From Micromonospora alfalfae (GTDB lineage: Bacteria; Actinomycetota; Actinomycetes; Mycobacteriales; Micromonosporaceae), in NCBI RefSeq assembly GCF_022230925.1, contig NZ_JAKKFH010000019.1, positions 1 through 64,000 of the forward strand: DNA of 64,000 bases, in the 5' to 3' direction. Position 1 is the first letter of the stretch, and the number at the start of each line of letters is the position of its first letter. The translations under genes and the position numbers were made by a program. A model generated the notes under the pieces. That model made no database searches. It had not been told where the DNA came from and was given only the letters and a program-made list of their open reading frames with translations. Positions 8,487 to 17,086 of this stretch are shown here, piece after piece.

Positions 8487-9036
8487 TGACCAAGACGTAA
8501 TTCTCGGCGAGTGCCGGTGATGCGGATTTCGACCTCGCGATCGCGTAGGTCACCTCGCTGATCAACACGGTAACGATGGTGGCGTCGATGTCGGTACGGA
8601 TCGCACCGCCGTCCCGGGCCCTGGTGATCAGATCGAGCCCGACCTTGTTCAGAGCGGCTCGTTGCGCCGTCGTGCTCGGTAGCTCCATGTCCCCGAGCCG
8701 TTCACCCATGATCCAGTGCGCGGACTGGAACGCGATCACCTCGACGAGGAAGCCTCGAAGAGCCTGTTCGGCATCCGGCTCAAGCAGCGCGTCCCGGCCA
8801 CGCTGAATGAGCGGTTCGAGCAGCTCGGCCACGGCCGCGTCGATGAGCGCCTCCTTGCTGCCGAAGGTGCGCACGACAGTGGCCGCTCCCACGCCCGCCC
8901 GCTGCGAGATTGCGTCGACGGTGATGGCGACGCGCCCCTCGGCGAAGAGGGCCTTCGTCGCCGCCAGCACACGTTGGCGATTGCGGACGGCGTCCGCCCT
9001 GCGTCGGGTCACGCCATCGGCGGCAGGGGTTGACAT
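8449..9036 (-). CDS. TetR/AcrR-family transcriptional regulator
   Basis: About 195 residues. The N-terminal HTH reads RNRQRVLAATKALFAEG, then VDAISQRAGVGAATVVRTFGSKEALI, the standard TetR helix-turn-helix. The C-terminal ligand domain is of the type paired with small-molecule-responsive regulators. It is divergent from the FAD monooxygenase gene at 9164 with about 127 bases between starts, so it probably represses that gene and itself until a substrate or related compound binds. No obvious ribosome site precedes 9036; an in-frame ATG at 9054 is an alternative start. Confidence 0.85.
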   Translation of the reverse strand: MSTPAADGVTRRRADAVRNRQRVLAATKALFAEGRVAITVDAISQRAGVGAATVVRTFGSKEALIDAAVAELLEPLIQRGRDALLEPDAEQALRGFLVEVIAFQSAHWIMGERLGDMELPSTTAQRAALNKVGLDLITRARDGGAIRTDIDATIVTVLISEVTYAIARSKSASPALAENYVLVIMDGLRPQQDRV

Positions 9037-9163
9037 CTGAAACGACCATTCCATATCGTCAAGTGGAACGCGTATTTCATTTAGCCTACGAAAACTCCCC
9101 GGAACACGCAAGCGGCGCACGTGCCACTGGCGTGCTCCTCGCTGCGCCACTAAGGAGGAGTCA

Positions 9164-10363
9164 ATGAACCAGCGGATTCTCATCTCCGGGGCCAGCATCG
9201 CGGGGCCGACCCTGGCCTTCTGGCTGGCCAGGTATGGCTTTGCGCCCACAGTGGTCGAGCGTGCGCCCCGCCTGCGCGAGGGCGGCAACGGTGTCGACGT
9301 ACGCGGGCAGGCCGTTGACGTCGTCGAACGGATGGGGATCATGTCGCGAATCCGCGCGGCGGCGGCGGACGTGATCGGCATGTCCTTCGTGGACGCGGAC
9401 AATCGCAGCGTGGCTCGCATCGACATGCGGGCGATCCAGGGCAGAGCCGCCAGCACCGAGGTCGAGATCATGCGCGGCGACCTGGCGGCGATCCTGCACG
9501 AGACGACAAAGGACGACGTCGAGTACATCTTCGATGACTCGATCCGCACCATCGACCAGGACAACGATGGCGTGACTGTCACCTTCGAGCACGGCCCGAC
9601 CCGCCGGTTCGACCTGATCGTTGGCGCTGACGGCACACACTCCACGGTGCGGCAGTTGGCCTTCGGCCCAGAGTCGCAGTTCCTCCGGCATCTGGGGCAC
9701 TACTTCGCATCCTCGAACGTGGACCCTGACCTGGGTGAGCAGCGGTGGGTGACGCTCTACAACCGACCGGGTCGGGCGGCGGGCATCTATCGTTCGGGCA
9801 CCCATGCCGGGGCCAAAGTGAACTTTCTGTTCCGCAGCAAGCCCCTGACGTACGACTACCGGAACGTCGAGCAGCAGAAGCGTCTGCTGCGGGAGGCGTT
9901 CGCGGACCTGCCATGGCACGTCCCGCAACTGCTGGCGGGCGCACTCACCGATCCTGACTTCTACTTCGACGCGTTGAGCCAGGTGCGGATGGCGTCGTGG
10001 TCGTCCGGGCGGGTCGCGCTCCTCGGAGACGCCGCGCACTGTGCGTCACCGGCTGCCGGCGCCGGGGCGACGCTGTCTCTCATCGGCGCCTACCGACTCG
10101 CGGGAGAACTCGCATCCGTCGGCGGGGATCATCGGATCGCCTTCCACCGGTACGAGCAGGGTCATCGAAAGATGGTCGAGCGGAGTCAATCTAACCTCTT
10201 CATCGGCATGCTCGCCCCGAAGAGCCGGGCCGGCATCTGGGCTCGCAACACGATGGCCCGACTTCCATTGCTCGGAGCCGTGGCGGGAGTGGAACGACGC
10301 CTACAGCCCAGGCTCCCGCCGCTGCCGGACTATCGACCGGCCGCCGGGTCCCGGTCGAGCTAG
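9164..10363 (+). CDS. FAD-dependent monooxygenase (aromatic hydroxylase-like)
   Basis: This 399-residue flavoprotein has a GxGxxG-like dinucleotide motif GASIAGPTLAFWLARYGF near the N-terminus ending in VVER, and the GD motif GRVALLGDAAHCASPAAGAG around residue 285, both characteristic of class A flavin monooxygenases (PheA/TfdB/RebC-like). Such enzymes hydroxylate aromatic or polyketide compounds with NAD(P)H and O2, and some inactivate antibiotics such as tetracyclines or rifamycins. AAGGAGG precedes the ATG. The divergent TetR gene suggests ligand-induced expression, consistent with detoxification or catabolism. The substrate is not predictable from sequence alone. Confidence 0.88.
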   Translation: MNQRILISGASIAGPTLAFWLARYGFAPTVVERAPRLREGGNGVDVRGQAVDVVERMGIMSRIRAAAADVIGMSFVDADNRSVARIDMRAIQGRAASTEVEIMRGDLAAILHETTKDDVEYIFDDSIRTIDQDNDGVTVTFEHGPTRRFDLIVGADGTHSTVRQLAFGPESQFLRHLGHYFASSNVDPDLGEQRWVTLYNRPGRAAGIYRSGTHAGAKVNFLFRSKPLTYDYRNVEQQKRLLREAFADLPWHVPQLLAGALTDPDFYFDALSQVRMASWSSGRVALLGDAAHCASPAAGAGATLSLIGAYRLAGELASVGGDHRIAFHRYEQGHRKMVERSQSNLFIGMLAPKSRAGIWARNTMARLPLLGAVAGVERRLQPRLPPLPDYRPAAGSRSS

Positions 10364-10410
10364 GCAAGCGCCCGCGACAGATCAGGCGGGCCGTGGCAGA
10401 CCATCCGTGC

Positions 10411-10440
10411 GGGGCCGGAGCCGTCGCCGGCTCCGGCCCC
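10411..10440. terminator. Bidirectional terminator hairpin
   Basis: The 13-bp perfect arms ggggccggagccg and cggctccggcccc flank a 4-nt tcgc loop, between the convergent ends of the monooxygenase (10363) and the beta-helix protein (10460). Confidence 0.8.
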
Positions 10441-10459
10441 GTCGGTACGCCCGGTCCCG

Positions 10460-12334
10460 CTACGGGGTCGGGTACCGGGCCAGGTAGACCGGAGCGCCGA
10501 CCTTGGTCATGTCGGCCGCCTCGCCGACACCGTTGACCACGTGGTCGATGGTGCCGGCGCTGAGGTTGACGGTCATGATGTGGTGCAGCCGCACCCCAGG
10601 CCGGTCCGGGACCTCGAAGCCGTTCTCGGTGTGGATCGACGGGTTGTTCTGGTTGAAGACGTACACCCCGCCGCCGTACAGGGTGTGGTGACGCACCCGG
10701 TCACCGACCTTGTACCCGGCCCAACCCTCGACCGGGCCGTTCATCCAGTCGGCCTGCGTCGGCGGGTCGTACGGCAGCTCGTTCTGGTAGAGGATCGTGG
10801 TGCCGTGCTCGCCGTTCCAGACCGTGTTGTAGCGCTGGAAGTGCTCGACGAACAGGCCGGTCGCTGTCACGTGATCGCCGTTGATGACGGCGCCGTAGCG
10901 ACCGGTGTTGGTACGCCAGCGGTCGGTGTCACCGTTGACGCCCTCGGTGAAGCCCTCGACGCCGTGATCACCGCGCCACACCCAGGTGTGGTCGATCAGC
11001 ACGTTGTCGCTGTTGACCTCCAGCGCGGTGTTCGTCCGTCCGATGTGCGGGCCGCCGACCCGGAAGTACACGTCGGAGAGCGTGGTCGGGTTGTGTGGGC
11101 TGCTCGCGTTGTGGCCGTGCTGGCGTCCGACCCGCAGCAGGACCGGTGATTCGACGGTGCCGGCGTCGATAGTGACACCGGCGACGATCACCCCTGGCAC
11201 ACCGGCCACATCCAGCGGAATCGCGCCGTTCACGGCGGTGAGCGTGGCGTGCCCGATCCCGAGCACGACGGTGTTCGGGCGCCGGACCTCGATGCTGCGG
11301 GCGATGTCGTAGGTGCCGGGGGTGAGCAGCAGGTGCTTGCCGCGCGCCAACTGGCTGTTGATGACGCGGACCGGGTCGGACGGCTTGGCGATGAAGAAGT
11401 CATCGATCCCGATGGTCCGCCCCGGCGTGATGCGGTCGGCCCAGGAGACGCCCCGGCTGTCGCGTTGCGCCGCAGGCACCCGTACCTGGTAACGACCCTT
11501 GCCGTCGACGAAGAGGTAGGGCTTCTCCCGGCTGAGCGGGGTGGCCTCCAGTGTGGTGTACGGAGGGTCGGGGAAGGTGGCGTCGTCGGGCGCGCCCTCG
11601 ACCCCCGCGAACACCTGGTTCCACACCGCGTTGGACCAACTCGCGACCTCGCTGTTGCGGGTCAGCCACTGCTGCTGGGAGCCGTTGGTGGTGGCCGGCA
11701 GCCGCGAGTCGGCGATGAACCCGCCGCTGGCGTACTGCGGGCCCGCGGTGCAGTAGTCCATCAGCGACAGGCCTCCGCCGGTGATGTTGAGCCGGCGCAT
11801 CGACACCGCCTGGGACACCGCCCAGAAGTTCGCCGTCGACCGGCAGTCGTCCTGACCGGCCGCATTGATGGTGAGCGAGAGGTTGGACAGGGTACGCCAG
11901 AAGTTCACCAGCGCGAGGCAGTTGCCGGTGCCCCCGTCGGCCAGGCAGCGGTTGTAGACCTCGATCTTGCCGTTGACCGTGACGTCGGTGGGCGAGGCGC
12001 CCAGGCCGGACACCTCGGTGTAGTAGCCGACCTTGGCCTGCAACGGCTGCGCGGCCGTGCCGTACGTGCCGGGCTTGAACAGGTACGCGTGCCGCTCGGT
12101 GCCCATCTCGTTGTCGACCTGGCGGGCGTGCGCCGCGTCGAGGGTCTGCTGAATCTCGCCGACCGGCATCGACGGGTCGAAGATCGTCACGTTCGGGCCG
12201 AAGTCGGGTGCGCCGTGCGTCGGGCGGCCGGCGCTGGCCGCCGTGCTGGTCATCGTGGTGGCGGTGGTCAAGACCAGAGCGAGCAGGAGGGTACGACCGG
12301 ATCTCCGGCGCACGTCTCGGGACGGGGTTGTCAT
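10460..12334 (-). CDS. Secreted right-handed beta-helix protein, GH55-like
   Basis: This 624-residue protein has a signal peptide (RRRSGRTLLLALVLTTATT... ASAG). The mature protein begins GPNVTIFDPSMP and continues with VDNEMGTERHAYLFKPGTYG, a signature of a family widespread in Streptomyces and Micromonospora. It is often mislabelled adenylyl cyclase or coagulation factor 5/8 protein and is related to GH55 beta-1,3-glucanases. Repeating short strands rich in N, V, I and G (for example VLIDHTWVWRGDHGVEGF) support a pectate-lyase-like beta-helix. It probably acts outside the cell on a glucan or similar polymer. The start follows GAGAGGA. A LacI/CebR-like palindrome about 55 bases upstream suggests induction by a sugar. 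Confidence 0.72.
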   Translation of the reverse strand: MTTPSRDVRRRSGRTLLLALVLTTATTMTSTAASAGRPTHGAPDFGPNVTIFDPSMPVGEIQQTLDAAHARQVDNEMGTERHAYLFKPGTYGTAAQPLQAKVGYYTEVSGLGASPTDVTVNGKIEVYNRCLADGGTGNCLALVNFWRTLSNLSLTINAAGQDDCRSTANFWAVSQAVSMRRLNITGGGLSLMDYCTAGPQYASGGFIADSRLPATTNGSQQQWLTRNSEVASWSNAVWNQVFAGVEGAPDDATFPDPPYTTLEATPLSREKPYLFVDGKGRYQVRVPAAQRDSRGVSWADRITPGRTIGIDDFFIAKPSDPVRVINSQLARGKHLLLTPGTYDIARSIEVRRPNTVVLGIGHATLTAVNGAIPLDVAGVPGVIVAGVTIDAGTVESPVLLRVGRQHGHNASSPHNPTTLSDVYFRVGGPHIGRTNTALEVNSDNVLIDHTWVWRGDHGVEGFTEGVNGDTDRWRTNTGRYGAVINGDHVTATGLFVEHFQRYNTVWNGEHGTTILYQNELPYDPPTQADWMNGPVEGWAGYKVGDRVRHHTLYGGGVYVFNQNNPSIHTENGFEVPDRPGVRLHHIMTVNLSAGTIDHVVNGVGEAADMTKVGAPVYLARYPTP

Positions 12335-12388
12335 GTGGTTCGTCCTCTCCGCTGGCCGGGGCGTACTTCCGGCGCAGCTCGGGGCGGT

Positions 12389-12400
12389 GAGAGCGCTCTC
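12389..12400. promoter_or_regulatory. LacI/CebR-type operator GAGAGCGCTCTC
   Basis: This perfect 12-bp palindrome with a central CG closely resembles the CebR operator core GGGAGCGCTCCC that controls cellulose and glucan utilisation genes in actinomycetes. It lies 55-66 bases upstream of the secreted beta-helix gene, where it could block transcription until an oligosaccharide inducer is present. Confidence 0.65.
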
Positions 12401-12649
12401 TGATCCCTGCGGTCGAAGGTGGGGTCGCACCGAAGGGTTGACATGTTTCTACCCCCTGAGCCGGCCGCGCGCCATGACCACGGACACGCGAACTTCAAGC
12501 CGAGCGGGTGGGAACAACGGTCATGCGGTGACCCGGACCGAGTCGCTGTCAGCCAGGCAGCACCGACGCAAGCATGTCCAAGAGAGCCCCGTTGTGGCGC
12601 CCGATGCTGAGGAGTGCAGTTCCGTTCCCACGCTCCTGGGCCCCAACCC

Positions 12650-12722
12650 CGCGATCTTGCACTCCCTGCTGCCGCCATGCGGCTTTTGCGACTGATGCCG
12701 CCACCGAAAGTGCAAGATCGCG
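12650..12722. repeat. Long intergenic inverted repeat
   Basis: The 14-bp perfect arms cgcgatcttgcact (12650-12663) and agtgcaagatcgcg (12709-12722) surround 45 bases that include a smaller stem (gccgc-catg-cggc). It could act as a transcription barrier upstream of the AfsR-like gene. I infer it is a dispersed repeat; other copies are not in the window. Confidence 0.7.
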
Positions 12723-12825
12723 CGAGGGTCTCTCCCTCCACTCCGTCGATCATGGAGTTGTGGTGGTGCATGCCCAGGCTTCCGCCCGTTCACAGTCTGA
12801 TTCAGGTCTGCTCGCCGGCGCTAGG

Positions 12826-15800
12826 ATGACCGCCGTGCAGTTCGGGGTGCTCGGGCCGCTCGCCGTGACCACGGACGCCGGCGAGCCGGTGGTGGTGCCC
12901 GGCACCAAGGTACGGGCGTTGCTGGCCGACCTGTTGGCCAACCGCAACCAGGTCGTCTCGGCGGACCGCCTCATCGACGACCTGTGGGGTGACGACGCCC
13001 CCGCCAATCCGGCCGGAGCACTCCAGGTGCGGGTGTCTCAGCTCCGCAAGGCGCTGAACGATGCCGAGCCCGGCGCCCGCGAGCTTGTCGAGTCCCGGCC
13101 ACCCGGCTACCTGCTGCGGGTCGACGCGGTCGACGTCGGCCGCTTCGACGAGCTGGCCCGCTGCGCCGATGTCGAACGGCTGACCGAGGCCCTCGCGTTG
13201 TGGCGCGGCGAGGCGTACGCCGACGTGGCCGACGCCGAGTTCGTGCGCGCCGAGGCGGCCCGCCTCGGCGAGCAGCGCCTCGTCGTTCAGGAGCGGCTGG
13301 CGCAGGCCCGGCTGGCCCGGGGCGAGCATGACCTGGTGGCCGCGGACCTGGCCGAGTTGGTCGCCAGGCATCCGCTGCGCGAGGGCCTGCGGGCGGTGCA
13401 GTTGCGCGCGTTGTACGCGGCCGGCCGCCAGTCCGAGGCATTGGAGAGCTACGCCGAGCTGCGGGCCCGGCTCGCCGAGGAGCTGGGCCTCGACCCCGGC
13501 CCGGAGCTGGTCGCCCTGCACCGCAGGATCCTCGAACAGGACGCCGGCCTGAACGCCCCGCCGAGGGCGGCGACCATCCGGAACAACCTGCCGGCCCCGC
13601 TCGACGAGTTGATCGGGCGGGACGAGGCGCTGGCCGAGCTACTGGCGCTGCTGCCCCGGCAGCGACTGGTCACGCTGGTCGGGCCAGGTGGCGTCGGCAA
13701 GACGCGGCTGGCCACCGAGACGGCCCGAGCGGCGTCTCCTCCGGACGGTGTCCGACTGGTCGAGCTGGCACCACTCCCGGCCGGCGACGCCCGCGTCGCC
13801 GAACAGGTGCTCGGCGCCCTGGGCGCCCACGAGGCCGCCGGAACGACCCAGTCCCCCGCCGACCGGGTGGTCACGGCCCTGCGGCACCGGCAGCTGCTGC
13901 TCGTGCTGGACAACTGCGAACACGTCATCGAACCGGTCGCCGAGCTGGTCGCCCGGCTGTTGCGCGACGTGTCCGGGGTGAGCGTGCTGGCCACCAGCAG
14001 AGAGCCACTCGGGCTGACCGGTGAGCTGATCTGGGAGGTACCCCCACTGCCGGTGCCGGACGACGGTGACCTGGAGGCGGTCCGGCGCTCGGCGGCGGCC
14101 CGGTTGTTCGTCGCCCGCGCCGCAGCGCAGCAGCGCGGTTTCCGCCTCGACGGACAGACCGCGACGGCGGTGGCCCAGCTCTGCCGCCGCCTCGACGGTC
14201 TACCGCTGGCGTTGGAGCTGGCCGCGACCCGGGTCCGCGCGCTGGGCGTACGCGGGGTGGTGGACCGGCTCGACGACCGGTTCCGGTTGCTCACCACCGC
14301 GCAGCGGGACGTGCCACCTCGACAGCGGACACTCACCGCGGTGATCGGCTGGAGCTGGGACCTCCTGGACGAGTCCGACCGGGTGGTGCTCGCCCAACTG
14401 GCGGTGTTCCCGGACGGCTGCACCCCGGAGGCCGCCGAACAGGTCTGCCGAACCGACCTGGACGTCCTCGCCCGGCTGGTGGACCGGTCGCTTGTGGTGC
14501 TCGACGACTCCGGTGCGGCCCCCCGCTACCGGCTGCTCGAATCGGTGGCCGCGTTCTGCCTGGACCGCCTCACCGACGCCGACGAGGTACGCGGGCGGCA
14601 CGCCACCTACTACACGGAGCTGGCCGAACGGGCTGACCCCGGGCTGCGCGGGGCCGACCAGCAGCGGTGGCTGGCGCTTCTCGACACCGAGCTGGCGAAC
14701 CTGCGGTCGGCGCTGGCGCACGGTGGTGGGCTGCGCCTGGCTGTCGCGCTGAGCTGGTACTGGTTCCTGCGCGGCCGGCTCACCGAGGCACGGCGGGCGC
14801 TGGCCGTGCCCGGCGACCCGGAGCAGGAGGCCCGCGCGGCACCCTGGCGGGTCGGTTTCGCCCTGTCGCAGGGTGAAGTGATCGCACCGGACGACGTACG
14901 CGCCGCAGTGGCCGCCGACCCGGGCAGCCACGCCGCGTGGTTCGCGGCCAACGCGGTGATCGAACACGGCGACCTGGCCCTGGTGTCGGAGCTGCTGCCC
15001 ACCGCCGCAGCCGATCCGTGGACCGAGGCAGCGGTGCTCACCTCCCTGGCCCACATCGCCCACGCCAACGGTGACCAGGCCACCCTGGAGCGCACCGCGA
15101 CCCGCAGCGCCGCGCTCTTCGCCGACCTCGGCGACCGGTGGGGTCGGCTCCGGGCGACCGAGTGGGTGGGTGGGCTGGCCGACATGCGCGGCGAGCACGA
15201 GCGCGCCGCCGCGCTGCACCGCGACGGGCTGCGCTGGGCCGAGGAGCTGGCGCTGTGGCCGCAGGTCTGCGCCGAGCTGTCCTGGCTGGCCTGGCTCGCC
15301 GTACAGACCCGCGACTACGCGCAGGGTCGGGAACTGGCCGAACGCGCCTACGACCTGGCGGTGGAGCAGGGCTCGCCCGGAGCGTTGATCTTCGCGGAGA
15401 TGAGCCTCGGGCTGGCCGCCCGCCGCGACGGCAAGCTCGATCTGGCCGTCACCCACCTCAGCCACCTCGCCGACCTGGGCCGCGGCGAGAGCCAACCCGC
15501 GCTCTACCTGCCGATGGTGCTGGTCGAGCTGGGCTACGCGGTCGAGCAGGGCGGCGACCCGGACGCCGCACTGGCCCTGCACATCGAGGCGTTCGAGGCC
15601 GCCGAGGCGATGGCGACGATGCGCGACGCGGTCGGACCGCTGGAGGGGATGGCGGCGGCCGTCCGCTCCCCCGAGGTCGCCGCCCGACTGCTGGGCGCCG
15701 CAGCCGCCGCCCGACTCGCCACGCAGTCCCCCGCCGCTCCGGCCGAACGCGACGACACCGACCGGACGACAGCACGACTGCGAGCCGAACTCGGGCCGGA

Positions 15801-15867
15801 ACGCTTCGACGCGCTGCTCGCCGAGGGCGCGCAGCTGAGCCCGGGCGAGGCCCGGGCCCAGCTCTGA
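12826..15867 (+). CDS. AfsR/SARP-like transcriptional regulator with NB-ARC ATPase
   Basis: This is a 1013-residue protein. It opens with an OmpR-type winged helix (FGVLGPLAV, VVSADRLIDDLWG, LQVRVSQLRKAL), followed by the bacterial transcriptional activation (BTAD) helices to about residue 240. An NB-ARC/STAND ATPase module follows, with P-loop GPGGVGKT at about 286-293, LLLVLDNCEHV as the Walker B region, and ATSREPLGL and GLPLALELAA motifs. The C-terminus is a helical TPR-like region. Such proteins activate secondary-metabolite or pleiotropic genes in response to a signal that drives ATP-dependent switching. No biosynthetic cluster adjoins it. The ATG at 12826 follows TAGG with no real ribosome site, so the mRNA may be leaderless; GTG 12835 is possible. 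Confidence 0.88.
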   Translation: MTAVQFGVLGPLAVTTDAGEPVVVPGTKVRALLADLLANRNQVVSADRLIDDLWGDDAPANPAGALQVRVSQLRKALNDAEPGARELVESRPPGYLLRVDAVDVGRFDELARCADVERLTEALALWRGEAYADVADAEFVRAEAARLGEQRLVVQERLAQARLARGEHDLVAADLAELVARHPLREGLRAVQLRALYAAGRQSEALESYAELRARLAEELGLDPGPELVALHRRILEQDAGLNAPPRAATIRNNLPAPLDELIGRDEALAELLALLPRQRLVTLVGPGGVGKTRLATETARAASPPDGVRLVELAPLPAGDARVAEQVLGALGAHEAAGTTQSPADRVVTALRHRQLLLVLDNCEHVIEPVAELVARLLRDVSGVSVLATSREPLGLTGELIWEVPPLPVPDDGDLEAVRRSAAARLFVARAAAQQRGFRLDGQTATAVAQLCRRLDGLPLALELAATRVRALGVRGVVDRLDDRFRLLTTAQRDVPPRQRTLTAVIGWSWDLLDESDRVVLAQLAVFPDGCTPEAAEQVCRTDLDVLARLVDRSLVVLDDSGAAPRYRLLESVAAFCLDRLTDADEVRGRHATYYTELAERADPGLRGADQQRWLALLDTELANLRSALAHGGGLRLAVALSWYWFLRGRLTEARRALAVPGDPEQEARAAPWRVGFALSQGEVIAPDDVRAAVAADPGSHAAWFAANAVIEHGDLALVSELLPTAAADPWTEAAVLTSLAHIAHANGDQATLERTATRSAALFADLGDRWGRLRATEWVGGLADMRGEHERAAALHRDGLRWAEELALWPQVCAELSWLAWLAVQTRDYAQGRELAERAYDLAVEQGSPGALIFAEMSLGLAARRDGKLDLAVTHLSHLADLGRGESQPALYLPMVLVELGYAVEQGGDPDAALALHIEAFEAAEAMATMRDAVGPLEGMAAAVRSPEVAARLLGAAAAARLATQSPAAPAERDDTDRTTARLRAELGPERFDALLAEGAQLSPGEARAQL

Positions 15868-15874
15868 CCGGTGC

Positions 15875-16429
15875 TCAGGAGGACACCTTCGGCTGGTACG
15901 AGGCGACGATCACGCCGCTCTTGTGCACCCGGGTGTCGACCAGGTCGAACGACGCCTTGACGTCGGCCAGCGGCGTGGTGAGGCTGGGGCCGCCCTCCAG
16001 CACCGGGTGGATCCAGAACCGGACCTCGTCCACCAGGCCCGCCCGGAGCAGCTCGGCGGTGACCGAGCCGAAGCCGTACTGGATGATGTTCTTGCCCGGC
16101 CGGGCCTTGAGCGCGGTGACCGCCTCGACCAGGTCGCCCTGGAGCACCTCTGTGTTGTTCCAGGTGGGGTTGGTCAGGGTGGTCGAGGCGACGTACTTCT
16201 TGACGTTGTTGAAGTACGCGGCGCCAGTGGTCGGGTCGCTCTCGTCCCTGGTCGGCCATGCGGCGGACATGCCGTCATAGGTGGCCCGGCCCATCAGCAT
16301 CGCGTCGGCCTCCTCGGTCTGCGCCCCGGCCAGGCTGGCGGCCTCCTCGCCGAAGTACGGCATGGTCCACATCGGGTTTTCGATGACGCCGTCGAGGGTG
16401 ATGTAGGTCGAGTTGATGAGCTTGCGCAT
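15875..16429 (-). CDS. Dihydrofolate reductase / RibD C-terminal-like reductase
   Basis: The 184 residues begin MRKLINSTYITLDGVI and contain LMGRATYDG and GKNIIQYGFGSVTAELL, the NADPH-binding elements of the RibD C-terminal/DHFR-like superfamily common in actinomycetes. These proteins are probably NADPH-dependent reductases, but most have no proven substrate. The start was chosen from AGGAGAT eight bases upstream. A 9-bp inverted repeat (ctgggtgtc at 16439, gacacccag at 16464) sits in the promoter region. It converges with the AfsR-like gene at a 7-base gap. Confidence 0.82.
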   Translation of the reverse strand: MRKLINSTYITLDGVIENPMWTMPYFGEEAASLAGAQTEEADAMLMGRATYDGMSAAWPTRDESDPTTGAAYFNNVKKYVASTTLTNPTWNNTEVLQGDLVEAVTALKARPGKNIIQYGFGSVTAELLRAGLVDEVRFWIHPVLEGGPSLTTPLADVKASFDLVDTRVHKSGVIVASYQPKVSS

Positions 16430-16502
16430 CGGGATCTCCTGGGTGTCTGTCGTGCTCTCCGGTGACACCCAGAACTCTGCCGGAGCCCGCTTACGATTCG
16501 CT

Positions 16503-17069
16503 TCAGGTGCTCTTACGCCCGTCGTCGACGGGGCCCTGCGCCCGGTCGGTCGACGGGATCGGCAGCGCCTGCGGGGTGACGGTGCCGCCGCCGGTCGAGT
16601 GGGCCGGGGCGGGGCGGTCACCGCCGCGGCTGTGCAGCCGCCCGCGCCCGGTCGGGCCGGCCCGCCGGGTCACCTCGACGGTCACCATCCGCACCGGCGG
16701 TGGCGGCGCTGTGAAACGTCCGACACCCCACCGCACCCAGATCGGGATCCGGCCGGCGTCCGCCTCCGCGCGCAGCTTCTGCACCGTACGGGCCCGGTCG
16801 GTGTGGTCGACCTCCACCACGACGGGTGGGCCGTCCGGACGGGCACACGCCACGTCGAGCACCGAGTGCCGCTGCTCCAGGGGTGGCGGCAACGGCAGCA
16901 CGCTTGGCGCGCGCCGGTAGACCCGCCAGCCCTGGGCCTCGGCCCACCGCACCACCGCGTCGATCACCCGCGCGGTGACCTCGTCGGTGTCCAGGTCGAC
17001 GAAGGTCACCTCGGCCAGCCAGCGACCCAGGTCCGCGGCCAACCGCTCGTCCTGCGCCGCGACCTCCAC
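16503..17069 (-). CDS. Hypothetical protein, possible PD-(D/E)XK-like fold
   Basis: The 188 residues start at GTG 17069, 17 bases past the S9 peptidase stop. The central part (SVLDVACARPDG, VVVEVDHTDRARTVQKL, IPIWVRWG) has the order aspartate, E-x-D, basic residues between hydrophobic strands that resembles PD-(D/E)XK nuclease-like folds, but this is weak evidence. The last 50 residues look disordered and arginine/proline-rich. It appears to be the last gene of the ligase-amidotransferase-peptidase operon. Its function is unknown. Confidence 0.6.
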   Translation of the reverse strand: MEVAAQDERLAADLGRWLAEVTFVDLDTDEVTARVIDAVVRWAEAQGWRVYRRAPSVLPLPPPLEQRHSVLDVACARPDGPPVVVEVDHTDRARTVQKLRAEADAGRIPIWVRWGVGRFTAPPPPVRMVTVEVTRRAGPTGRGRLHSRGGDRPAPAHSTGGGTVTPQALPIPSTDRAQGPVDDGRKST

Positions 17070-17086
17070 CGGCGCAGGATAACGCC

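Larger units (their letters stand above)
12335..12825. other. Gene-free divergent promoter stretch
   Basis: The stretch holds the upstream region of the beta-helix gene, with its LacI-type palindrome (12389-12400). To the right is a long inverted repeat (12650-12722), and then the short leader of the AfsR-like gene at 12826. No coding frame is credible here. Confidence 0.6.

Noticed and set aside
12826..16429. Secondary-metabolite cluster around the AfsR-like gene
   Set aside because: No polyketide, peptide or terpene synthase is nearby. The regulator stands alone next to a reductase gene.
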